A stretch of DNA of 64,000 nt, from positions 167,001-231,000 of the forward strand of contig JADJNA010000062.1 of assembly GCA_016709305.1 (NCBI GenBank). The letters are read 5' to 3'. The notes beneath the pieces are model-generated. The model did not search any database. It had not been told where the DNA came from and saw nothing but the letters and a program-made list of their open reading frames with translations. Source of the stretch: Candidatus Villigracilis saccharophilus. Lineage in GTDB: Bacteria; Chloroflexota; Anaerolineae; Anaerolineales; Villigracilaceae. Shown piece after piece: positions 35,368 through 43,264 of the stretch. The position numbers were made by a program, and so were the translations under genes. The first letter of the stretch is position 1. Every line of letters starts with the position of its first letter.

Positions 35368-36189
35368 TTAATGATGTGAGTGTGTTTCCCCGGCTGTTAC
35401 TCTGAGGTCCAGATGATTTTGCTCGGGTGCGAAGACGCAGGTGGCGAAATCTGTGAAGGCGCAGGGTGGGTTATAGGCTTTGTTGAAATCTATGAATATT
35501 TGACCGTCGGCATCCCTATCTGTAATAAGATAGCGGCCGGTACGGTAGGTTTCATCCGTGCTGGTTAGGTCTGAGAAGCGGAGAAAGAATGTGCCGTCAT
35601 CTTCCTGATTTACATCAAGCTGGTATGTTTTTTCATTGTATTGAAAGGATAAATAGCCTTCAACAGGGAATTCCGATTTATCACCTGCCACATCCGGGAA
35701 ATAAGACATCTTGGGACGGTCATAAGCTGTGTATGTCGCAGGGACGCGAAAATTTTCATCGATGTCGAACCAGGTGCGGGTGGGGAAGGATTGCCGTTCT
35801 TTGCGTTGATTATCCCAAATGCGGACACCAAATTTATTTCCACGTTGAATGACAACGAGCTGGACATCCTGTAATTTGATAAAACTTGGCGTTTCGGAGA
35901 TGTCCGGCTGAAGGACGGCGAAATCTTTATCAAGGCCGTTCACCTCAATTTTTTGGCCGGGGTTGGCACGCAATGAAATGGATTTGCCGTTGTATTCAAG
36001 ATGACCGATATTGGCGGGGATGCGCGCCGGAAGTAGAATTTCGGATTTGGGATCCGAGCCAAGCTGGTTTTTTCCAAGTTTCAGCCAATACAAGCCTGCC
36101 AACGCGATCCACCCATTTTCCTTGCGGATGGTTTCGTCGCGTTCTTTGCGCCATTCATGGATGGAGTGTTGATAGGTGTCGTTTGCCAT
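35368..36189 (-). CDS. DUF1684 family protein
   Basis: From ATG 36189 the protein has 273 residues with the DUF1684 hallmarks: SIHEWRKERDETIRKENGWIALAGLYWLKLG at the N-terminus (here cited in part), LLPARIPANIG, FPTRTWFDIDENFRVPA and the C-terminal FNKAYNPPCAFTDFATC. The function of this widespread family is unknown. Longer in-frame starts to 36282 would run through an upstream terminator hairpin. A TATAAT on the minus strand ends six bases before the ATG, implying a leaderless message. Confidence 0.85.
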   Translation of the reverse strand: MANDTYQHSIHEWRKERDETIRKENGWIALAGLYWLKLGKNQLGSDPKSEILLPARIPANIGHLEYNGKSISLRANPGQKIEVNGLDKDFAVLQPDISETPSFIKLQDVQLVVIQRGNKFGVRIWDNQRKERQSFPTRTWFDIDENFRVPATYTAYDRPKMSYFPDVAGDKSEFPVEGYLSFQYNEKTYQLDVNQEDDGTFFLRFSDLTSTDETYRTGRYLITDRDADGQIFIDFNKAYNPPCAFTDFATCVFAPEQNHLDLRVTAGETHSHH

Positions 36190-36195
36190 GTTGGG

Positions 36196-36201
36196 ATTAT
36201 A
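36196..36201 (-). promoter_or_regulatory. -10 box of a leaderless DUF1684 transcript
   Basis: TATAAT on the minus strand is followed by CCCAAC and then the ATG, so transcription should begin at or next to the start codon. No clear -35 box is seen. Confidence 0.5.
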
Positions 36202-36231
36202 CCTGTACAAAAAAGAGTTAGGAAGCCCATT

Positions 36232-36270
36232 TAAAAAGAACAGACCCATCCCTTTAAGGACGGGTCTGTT
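36232..36270 (-). terminator. terminator after the 197-residue membrane protein
   Basis: AACAGACCC and GGGTCTGTT form the outer stem with TCC/GGA inside (one A-C mismatch), followed on the minus strand by CTTTTT. Confidence 0.8.
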
Positions 36271-36285
36271 GATAAGCCGCAAAAT

Positions 36286-36879
36286 CTAACCAGCAACGAT
36301 CGGTGTTGCGAAGTAATAGATCAGCCCGATGACCAGGGTGATGATGGAGAACAGCGAGAAGAATCCGCGCAGGTTGCTTTCTTCCTTGTTGATGGATGCC
36401 CAGCCTGCGAAGGCAAGTCCGATTGCCATGATCGTCAAGACCAGTTGAAGGTGATCGCCGCGTTCGTTCCAATTTGTCGCGAGAATAAATTCAGACTCTG
36501 AAGTGCTGAAGAACTCGCTGGAGGTGACCGCCATGTCCGTGTAATATTGATCGTCCCAGACGACATCGGGGTCGCGGGCGATGGCGTCCTGCAGTTGTTG
36601 CGAGAAATTGAACTGGTAGTAGTCTGCTGCCTCAGGATTGGTGTCCTGATTGATGTACCAGTTATCGTAGTAATTGTAGTCCTGTGAAATATTCTGATTT
36701 TCGGTGAGATACTCAGCATTGCCGTCGTTCAGCGCTTGCATGCCTTTGATTTCGGCGTCATTTTGATTGCCATCTGCCAAAGCGCCTTGATAGCTGGCTA
36801 AGGCTGTGAAAACACTCAAAACAGTGATCAACATGCCGAGCAAAACCTCATTGCCTAGAAAAATAACGATCTTCTTCAT
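36286..36879 (-). CDS. membrane protein with Asn/Asp/Tyr-rich extracellular loop
   Basis: The 197-residue protein has an N-terminal membrane helix (EVLLGMLITVLSVFTALASY), a central polar region of about 100 residues rich in Asn, Asp, Gln and Tyr (DYNYYDNWYINQDTNPEAA), and two C-terminal helices (LQLVLTIMAIGLAFAGWAS and FFSLFSIITLVIGLIYYF). This plan resembles DUF4337-like membrane proteins. No enzymatic motif is visible. It has its own terminator. Confidence 0.65.
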   Translation of the reverse strand: MKKIVIFLGNEVLLGMLITVLSVFTALASYQGALADGNQNDAEIKGMQALNDGNAEYLTENQNISQDYNYYDNWYINQDTNPEAADYYQFNFSQQLQDAIARDPDVVWDDQYYTDMAVTSSEFFSTSESEFILATNWNERGDHLQLVLTIMAIGLAFAGWASINKEESNLRGFFSLFSIITLVIGLIYYFATPIVAG

Positions 36880-37027
36880 TTTTGCGGGATCTCCTGAAAA
36901 ATTTGAAATAAGTATATTGCTGTGACGGCGATACTATACCAGAATTTGGGGATTGTAGGTTTACATTTTTGTTATAAAATGGTGACAGTTTTTATACTCA
37001 ATACACAATCTGACCAAGGAGAGAAAG

Positions 37028-37582
37028 ATGGGATTAAAACCTGACCACTGGATCCGCAAGATGGCGCATGAAAAAAAAATGATCGAACCGTTCGTCGAGA
37101 ATCAAGTCCGCGAGGGGGTGATCTCTTATGGCGTGTCTTCCTATGGATATGATGTGCGTGTTGCAAATGAGTTCAAGATATTTACAAATGTATTTTCTGC
37201 GACGGTTGACCCGAAGAATTTTGATGTTAAATCCATGGTTGATTTTGTCGGGGATGTGTGCGTAGTTCCGCCGAACTCGTTTGCCCTGGCACGCACGATC
37301 GAATACTTCCGCATCCCGCGCAAGGTGTTGACGATCTGTCTGGGCAAATCCACTTATGCACGGTGCGGGATCATTGTGAACGTGACTCCCTTTGAACCTG
37401 AATGGGAGGGATTTGTAACGCTTGAGATCTCCAATACCACACCGCTGCCTGCGAAGATATATGCCAATGAGGGATTGGCACAGGTTCTTTTCTTTGAGGC
37501 AGACGAAGAATGCGATACGTCATATGCGGATAAGAAGGGGAAGTATCAAAACCAGCAATCGATTGTTTTGCCAAAGTTGTAG
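37028..37582 (+). CDS. dcd: dCTP deaminase
   Basis: This 184-residue enzyme of the dUTPase fold deaminates dCTP to dUTP for thymidylate synthesis. Family residues are present: SYGVSSYGYDVRVANEF, VVPPNSFALARTIEYFRIPR, LGKSTYARCGIIVNVTPFEPEWEG (quoted in part; the catalytic Glu lies in EGFVTLEI) and the C-terminal KGKYQNQQ. An AAGGAGAG ribosome site precedes the ATG. Whether it is mono- or bifunctional (with dUTPase activity) cannot be told. Confidence 0.94.
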   Translation: MGLKPDHWIRKMAHEKKMIEPFVENQVREGVISYGVSSYGYDVRVANEFKIFTNVFSATVDPKNFDVKSMVDFVGDVCVVPPNSFALARTIEYFRIPRKVLTICLGKSTYARCGIIVNVTPFEPEWEGFVTLEISNTTPLPAKIYANEGLAQVLFFEADEECDTSYADKKGKYQNQQSIVLPKL

Positions 37583-37586
37583 TGAG

Positions 37587-37619
37587 AAAAGAGCCGCTTC
37601 TGATGATGCGGCTCTTTTT
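37587..37619. terminator. terminator between dcd and the carotenoid gene
   Basis: AAAAGAGCCGC and GCGGCTCTTTT form an 11-bp stem with a ten-base loop; it can act on both strands of the convergent pair. Confidence 0.9.
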
Positions 37620-38469
37620 ATTTTGGTTCTCGTAAGAATATGTGTTGAATGGAAGGTTTATGCAGAATCAGTGCAAGGACAAACATGGACAAGGCGATCG
37701 ATAATAGTGCGGGAGGATCAAGAATGACGCCGGAGATCAGCCCGGCGGTCAACAAATAGAAATGGGAAAGGAACGGAACCCAAAATGCCAATGTGTCGAT
37801 CGGGGTTTGGTAAAAGCGCGGGCGTGACACGATCACAACGAACAGTGCGCTGATCAATACCGGGGCAATGGTCAGGGTGTGGTAATCAAAGGGAATGATG
37901 AAGGTGATGAAGGCGTTGGTGAACATCACACACAACAAGCCGATGATGATCCCAAAGAACGAGGGCAGCCACTTTCCGATCCAATCACTATGGAGTGCCA
38001 CGAGACGGTATCCAAATGAGAATGATGAAACAACCCAGAACCATGCCCAAAAGTTTGCATAGGGAACACCGAAATATTGAAAATTCAAGCCCTGGCCCCA
38101 ATCCCAAAAGCCGAGGCGGATGGCGATGGTGTCCATTGCCAGATCGATATTCAGCGCGAGCAAACCGTCGAGTACGGGGCGGGTGAAATAGGGCAGGTTG
38201 CTGCCATCTGAGAATTCCATGACGGCGTAGATAATACTGCTCCATGCGACGCCGATGCAAAGCGGAACATCCAGCACCATAAGCATGAATCGCCCATATT
38301 GGTATGCATTTAATTGGCGGATGGTGGCAAGTTCCAGCAGAACTCCGAAAGTTGTGCCGGCTATTAATTTAAGCAGATTGGGGGCGCCGCGCTTCAGCGC
38401 ATGGTGGAAGCAAAGTGCAAATTGGATGTAGATGACAACTTCAAAGAGAATAAAGTAAATGTTTGGCAT
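37618..38469 (-). CDS. carotenoid biosynthesis protein (CruF/DUF422-like)
   Basis: The 283-residue membrane protein has about eight helices with DUF422 features: LDVPLCIGVAWSSIIYAVMEFSD (Asp-Pro and Gly-Trp), a following LNIDLAMDTIAIRLGFWDW with intramembrane Asp, and YFGVPYANFWAWF. CruF hydrates carotenoid end groups (1',2'-hydratase). Which carotenoid is used is unknown and no other carotenoid gene is in the window. The ATG at 38469 lies five bases after the dinG stop codon, so the gene is probably read from the dinG transcript. Confidence 0.75.
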   Translation of the reverse strand: MPNIYFILFEVVIYIQFALCFHHALKRGAPNLLKLIAGTTFGVLLELATIRQLNAYQYGRFMLMVLDVPLCIGVAWSSIIYAVMEFSDGSNLPYFTRPVLDGLLALNIDLAMDTIAIRLGFWDWGQGLNFQYFGVPYANFWAWFWVVSSFSFGYRLVALHSDWIGKWLPSFFGIIIGLLCVMFTNAFITFIIPFDYHTLTIAPVLISALFVVIVSRPRFYQTPIDTLAFWVPFLSHFYLLTAGLISGVILDPPALLSIALSMFVLALILHKPSIQHIFLREPK

Positions 38470-38474
38470 GGATA

Positions 38475-41270
38475 CTACACGCCCAGCCAATCCCCCGCCA
38501 TTTTTGCCAGCCCCGCAGTTGCGCCCTGCCTGGCTGTACATTGTGGAAGTGATTCTAGGAATAACCTGCCATACTGCTTTGTTAGCACGCGTCTGTCCAG
38601 AATGGCGACGACGCCGCGGTCTGATGCGGAGCGGATCAGGCGGCCAAATCCCTGGCGGAATTTCAAGATCGATTCGGGCAGGTAATACTCATTGAACGAA
38701 TCCTCGTATAGCTCAGAACGCGCCGCGATGATCGGGTCGGAGGGTACTCCAAACGGGAGTTTGGTGATGACCACAACTGATAACGAATCACCAGGCACAT
38801 CCACGCCTTCCCAGAAGGAGCGCGTGCCTAGTAATACGGCGCGCTCTGTTGATTTAAAAGATTCGAGCAATGCGTTTGGCGATGCGCCTTCGCCTTGTTC
38901 AAATACGAAAATATCCTCTCGTCCCAATGGACCGGTGATGGCTTGCGCAGTTTTCTTGAGTGCCGCATAGGATGTGAATAATACGAGCATCCTGCCACCG
39001 GTAGCCTTGGCTGTGGAGATGATGGCTCGGTCAAGCGCCTGTTGATATCCCTGCGCATTTGGTTCAGGCATGTCATTGGCAACATAGAGCAGGGTGCTTG
39101 ATTCGTAATCGAATGGTGAACCCAGCGCGAGCGTATTTACCTCGTCTGCGGACAGTGTGTTACGTAGATAGCGAAACTCGCCATGCGTGGTTAGCGTGGC
39201 AGATGCCATGATAACGCAGGCTTTTTTGTGCCATAAGTGTTCTTGAACCAGTGGACCAACGCGCAGAGGGGCGGCGTTCAATGACAGCCTCTCTCCGCGC
39301 GGATTTACTTCGACCCAATAAATTAGATCATTGGATGGTTTACTCATCATCCCGGAAGACGCAGCCTCGGCTTCTGCCATTCGGCGCATTAGGCTGCCAA
39401 GATTTCCCATTACATCTTGAACGTTTTCGTGACCTTCTGCATACACATCGCCAAGCGCTCTGTAAATCTCTTCAAGAGTCTTTAGGAGCAGTCCCATCGT
39501 CTCGCTGATCTGATCCCACATGATCTCTACGTTGTCCCAGCCGGACAGGGTTCGTGAGGCGGGTACAATGCGCAGCTGCCATGAGTAATTGCTGGACGGC
39601 TGCCCCTCACGTTGCCTGGAGATAAAATCACCGAGCACATTGAAAAATTCGCGGGTAATTTGTTCGAGGCGGAAGGCTTGGTCGGTGGCGTGTTTTGCTT
39701 TTTGTTGGAGCAATCCAAAGTCAGAGGGGCGAAGCGCGTCGTGGGTTTCAGTCAGTAATCTGCCGAGCAGCCCTGCGGAGGAACCGCCCAATTCCTTCAA
39801 CATCCGTTCCAGATCATTTTGGGTCATGCGGAACGAAAGCGCGCTTGTTACAGCATTTTCCATGTGATGTGCTTCATCCACGATCACATAATCATATTCG
39901 GGTAGAACCTTGCTGCCAGTTGAAACATCAGAAAGCAGAAGCGCATGGTTCACGATCAACAGATGTGAGCCCAGCGCAGCTTGCTTGGCGCGGTGGAACG
40001 GACAGGTTCCGCTCATTCGTCCAAGGCAGGTTTCGGTGGTGCAATTATCATCTTCGGCGGAAAGCCTGCTCCACACTTCGCGTTCGATCGGTCCCGTCAG
40101 GTTCAGTTCGTTCCTGTCGCCGCTGTCGTTTTCCAATTTCCAGACGATGAGCTTTGCCAGTACCCGCATTTCGTTCGCATCCTTTGGGCCGTGCTGACGC
40201 ATAAATTGTAGCCTGCGAGGGCAGAGATAATTTGAGCGGCCTTTGAGCACCGCGGCGCGTACATCCAAACTTAATGCAGCTTGCAGGTCGGGGATATCTT
40301 TTTTGATGAGCTGGTCTTGCAGGTTGATGGTGTTCGTAGATACGACCACACGGGTATTGTTCCGTACTGCGAATATGGCAGCCGGGACCAGATAGGCGAA
40401 CGATTTGCCGACACCCGTTCCAGCCTCGACCAGTAAATGGTTGCCGTTCGAGAGGGCGTTAGCCACCGCTTTGAGCATATCCACCTGTTCCGGGCGATGC
40501 TCGTATGACTCAAAGTATTGGGAAAACGGACCGCCGTACTCCAAAACAGAGGCGATCTCTTCGGGGTCAAGTGGAATTGGCTTTTCGTTATTCTCAATTG
40601 GAGAACTATCGTTTTTTGTTGAAACAGGTTTAGGCGCTGGAACAGAAACGCTTTTAGTCGACTTGGATTTGATACCCTCTTTGGCTCTGGCTTGAAGTGC
40701 CTGTTCGAACGCCCAGCCAGCATCCCAATCCACATAATTACTAAGCTCAACGATCTCCTGCAAAGTTTCCAACGGAAGTTCCTTGGCAATATCTAGCAGG
40801 CGCACATAAGCGGCTTGTGTGACACGTGCATCGTCCAGGGCGCGGTGTGTGGCGGGGAGGGGGATGTTCAGCTGTTGACCAAGTGAACCGAGGTTATAGC
40901 GGCTTGCAGTAGGCATTAGGACGGATGCCAGTTCGTACGTGTCAATTGTTTGGTGATATGGGAACAGCCCCGCTTTGCGCAGAAAGCCAATGTCAAATTT
41001 GACGTTATGCCCGAGGATGGGCGCGTCGCCGACGAAATCTAATAGTTCCTGCTTGATGTCGATCAGGCGCGGAGCTTGACGCACCATGGTGTTGTCAATG
41101 CCGGTCAAACCCGTAATGAATTCTGGAATGGCTTTTCCAGGGTTGATGAGCGTTGAGAATTCATCTTCCACGCGGCGGCCGTTGAATTTCACAGCGGCGA
41201 TTTCAATAATGGCTTCGCGGTTTTCATCGAGACCTGTGGTCTCGATATCAATTGAAACGATGGATGTCAT
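38475..41270 (-). CDS. dinG: DinG-family helicase with N-terminal DnaQ-like exonuclease
   Basis: The 931-residue protein combines a DEDDh 3'-5' exonuclease (SIDIETTGLDE, HNVKFDIGFL, THRALDDARVT) with an XPD-like superfamily 2 helicase: Walker A VEAGTGVGKSFAYL, four iron-sulfur Cys (CPRR, CTTETC, CPFHRAK), DEAH box YVIVDEAHHMENA, and C-terminal motifs TRSFWEGVDVPGD and RQGFGRLIRS. It matches the length of the Firmicutes-type DinG fusion (about 930). It acts in DNA repair and in resolving R-loops or replication blocks. Between domains lies a Ser/Pro/Lys-rich linker. Confidence 0.93.
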   Translation of the reverse strand: MTSIVSIDIETTGLDENREAIIEIAAVKFNGRRVEDEFSTLINPGKAIPEFITGLTGIDNTMVRQAPRLIDIKQELLDFVGDAPILGHNVKFDIGFLRKAGLFPYHQTIDTYELASVLMPTASRYNLGSLGQQLNIPLPATHRALDDARVTQAAYVRLLDIAKELPLETLQEIVELSNYVDWDAGWAFEQALQARAKEGIKSKSTKSVSVPAPKPVSTKNDSSPIENNEKPIPLDPEEIASVLEYGGPFSQYFESYEHRPEQVDMLKAVANALSNGNHLLVEAGTGVGKSFAYLVPAAIFAVRNNTRVVVSTNTINLQDQLIKKDIPDLQAALSLDVRAAVLKGRSNYLCPRRLQFMRQHGPKDANEMRVLAKLIVWKLENDSGDRNELNLTGPIEREVWSRLSAEDDNCTTETCLGRMSGTCPFHRAKQAALGSHLLIVNHALLLSDVSTGSKVLPEYDYVIVDEAHHMENAVTSALSFRMTQNDLERMLKELGGSSAGLLGRLLTETHDALRPSDFGLLQQKAKHATDQAFRLEQITREFFNVLGDFISRQREGQPSSNYSWQLRIVPASRTLSGWDNVEIMWDQISETMGLLLKTLEEIYRALGDVYAEGHENVQDVMGNLGSLMRRMAEAEAASSGMMSKPSNDLIYWVEVNPRGERLSLNAAPLRVGPLVQEHLWHKKACVIMASATLTTHGEFRYLRNTLSADEVNTLALGSPFDYESSTLLYVANDMPEPNAQGYQQALDRAIISTAKATGGRMLVLFTSYAALKKTAQAITGPLGREDIFVFEQGEGASPNALLESFKSTERAVLLGTRSFWEGVDVPGDSLSVVVITKLPFGVPSDPIIAARSELYEDSFNEYYLPESILKFRQGFGRLIRSASDRGVVAILDRRVLTKQYGRLFLESLPQCTARQGATAGLAKMAGDWLGV

Positions 41271-41672
41271 AGTACGGAATGTCCCGCAATTATGGAATTC
41301 GGCATTTGGTTTCGGCTCTTTTTTACAAAAATCTTAATGGTTCGTATTTTATTAGTTAGAACAAGTGTACCATGAAATAAATACGGAATTTTCGCGATTC
41401 ATAAAATCTCTGGGTTTCTAAAAAAGGGTAGTGGAAAATGTTGGCCTATTCCTCAAAGTTAAGCCTGGGTGGTTCTTCCCTGTGCATGAAATTTGTCAGG
41501 ATTGTATAGTTACCTTTGTTACTTGTTGTTTGTGTAAAATGTCACTATTATTTAAGTTAGGGGAGCGAATCTTTACTGCGAATGGGCGACCATGGTCGGG
41601 CCGAGCAGCAACTATTATAGGTCTGTCGTGTCCTTTACGCGGCAGGTTGAGTTGCAGAGCACGGAGGCGCTT
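41271..41672. other. leader region of the hdr-mvh operon
   Basis: This 400-base gap separates divergent dinG and hdrC. The start of hdrC is at 41673 (GGAGG before it); the open frame to 41592 lacks a ribosome site. It should hold both promoters, but I see no pair of -35/-10 boxes with normal spacing, and no riboswitch fold. Confidence 0.4.
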
Positions 41673-42269
41673 ATGCCCCAAATGACAGATGAGAGAGTCC
41701 GCGCGGGGTTGGCTCGCGAGGAAGACCTTTCCCTTTTACATGAAGTGAGTATGAAGACGGCAGGCGTTTCGCATTTGGAAATGTGCATCCAGTGCGGAAC
41801 CTGTGGCGGTTCCTGCCCTGTTGCTGAGGATATGGATCACACGCCGCGTATGTTGTTCGCGATGCTTCGGGCAGGCATGCGCGATGAAGTACTGCGCAGC
41901 AATACGCCGTGGTTGTGCGTCTCGTGCTATCACTGCGTGGTGAGGTGTCCGCAGGAGGTGCATATCGCGGATGTGATGTACACACTGAAGGGCATGGCGA
42001 TCCACGCGAAGCTGTACACCGATTCGACGGCGCCGCATTTCTCGCAGACCTTTGTGGAGATGGTGGAAACCTTCGGGCGCAGTTATGAGCTTGGGCTGGC
42101 TACCCGGCATTACCTGCGGCATTTTCCGCTGCGGCTGCCGGGTATGATGCCAATGGGATTTGGAATGATGTCGAAGGGGCGCATGGCGATCACACCGAAA
42201 CGAATTGAGAACATCGACCAATTACACGCGATCTTGCAGCGCGCCAAGCAGCTGGAGATGACCTCATGA
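41673..42269 (+). CDS. hdrC: heterodisulfide reductase subunit C-like iron-sulfur protein
   Basis: From ATG 41673 (GGAGG ribosome site six bases away) the protein has 198 residues and two [4Fe-4S] motifs, CIQCGTCGGSCP and CVSCYHCVVRCP, as in HdrC. HdrC relays electrons between HdrA and HdrB in the cytoplasm. The C-terminus (RHYLRHFPLRLPGMMPMG) is hydrophobic. hdrB overlaps the stop by four bases (ATGA), so the two are translationally coupled. Confidence 0.9.
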   Translation: MPQMTDERVRAGLAREEDLSLLHEVSMKTAGVSHLEMCIQCGTCGGSCPVAEDMDHTPRMLFAMLRAGMRDEVLRSNTPWLCVSCYHCVVRCPQEVHIADVMYTLKGMAIHAKLYTDSTAPHFSQTFVEMVETFGRSYELGLATRHYLRHFPLRLPGMMPMGFGMMSKGRMAITPKRIENIDQLHAILQRAKQLEMTS

Positions 42270-43264
42270 AAAAATATCTTCTCTACCCGGGTTGTTCGAT
42301 GGACTCCAGCGCGAAGGCATATATGGAGTCGCTCAATTCCATTGTGGAGCCGCTGGATTTGCAATTGGAAGAGATCAGGGATTGGAATTGCTGCGGCGCG
42401 ACGGAGTATCTCGGCATCAATCTCATCCCTGCTTATTCGTTGATCGCGCGCAACCTTGCGCTGGCTTCCAAACAGGTGGACGGCGGCACGCGCACGGTCG
42501 TTGCGCCGTGTTCGGCTTGTTATCTCAATCTTGCAAAAGCGGATTATTACATGCAGGAACGTCCATCGCTGGGAGTGAAGGTGAACGATGCGCTCTCGGC
42601 AGGTGGATTGGAATATAAAGCCGGCTCGCTGGATGTGCGTCACCTGATCGACGTTCTTGTCTATGACGTGGGGCTGGATGCCGTCCGAGCGAAAGTGGTG
42701 CGCCCCTTGAGCGGACTCAAGGTCGTGCCGTACATGGGCTGCATGTTGCCGCGGCCTGATTATCAACACCGCTGGTCAGACCATGAACATCCCACGGAAT
42801 TGGATGACCTGCTGCGCGCGCTCGGTGCGGACGTGATCGATTATCCGCTCACGACAGAATGCTGCGGCGGACACATGACTCAGATCGGGCCTGAGACTGC
42901 CTTTGAATTAATTCGCAGACTCGTCTCTGATGCAGACGAGCGCGGCGCGCATTTGATGGCAACGGTCTGCCCGATGTGTCAGATGAACATCGATGCGTAT
43001 CAAAATGAAACGAATCATTTCTTCCATACAAAGTATCACATGCCGGTTTTGTTCTTCACCCAATTGATGGGACTTGCCTTTGGGAAGGAACCCGGCGAGT
43101 TGGGCATTGGCTTGGAACTGGTCAGTGCGCGGAATGCGCTTGCGAACATCGGCATTGAAGTGCCTGTGACGCAGGAACCGGCCGCACCAAGAAAAAAGGA
43201 TGAGGGATTGCCCATGCCGCGTCGCTGGACCAAGCACGAGGCGAAGAAGGAGGCGGTGAAATGA
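42266..43264 (+). CDS. hdrB: heterodisulfide reductase subunit B-like protein (two CCG domains)
   Basis: The 332-residue protein has two complete CCG domains, each C...CCG...CxxC: YPGCSMD, DWNCCGATEY and CSACYLNL; then MGCMLPRP, TTECCGGHMTQ and CPMCQMN. In HdrB these hold two non-cubane [4Fe-4S] clusters that reduce the disulfide CoM-S-S-CoB. Anaerolineae have no methanogenic coenzymes, so the acceptor here must be another disulfide or electron carrier. The C-terminus is Lys/Glu-rich. It overlaps hdrC and hdrA by four bases. Confidence 0.92.
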   Translation: MKKYLLYPGCSMDSSAKAYMESLNSIVEPLDLQLEEIRDWNCCGATEYLGINLIPAYSLIARNLALASKQVDGGTRTVVAPCSACYLNLAKADYYMQERPSLGVKVNDALSAGGLEYKAGSLDVRHLIDVLVYDVGLDAVRAKVVRPLSGLKVVPYMGCMLPRPDYQHRWSDHEHPTELDDLLRALGADVIDYPLTTECCGGHMTQIGPETAFELIRRLVSDADERGAHLMATVCPMCQMNIDAYQNETNHFFHTKYHMPVLFFTQLMGLAFGKEPGELGIGLELVSARNALANIGIEVPVTQEPAAPRKKDEGLPMPRRWTKHEAKKEAVK

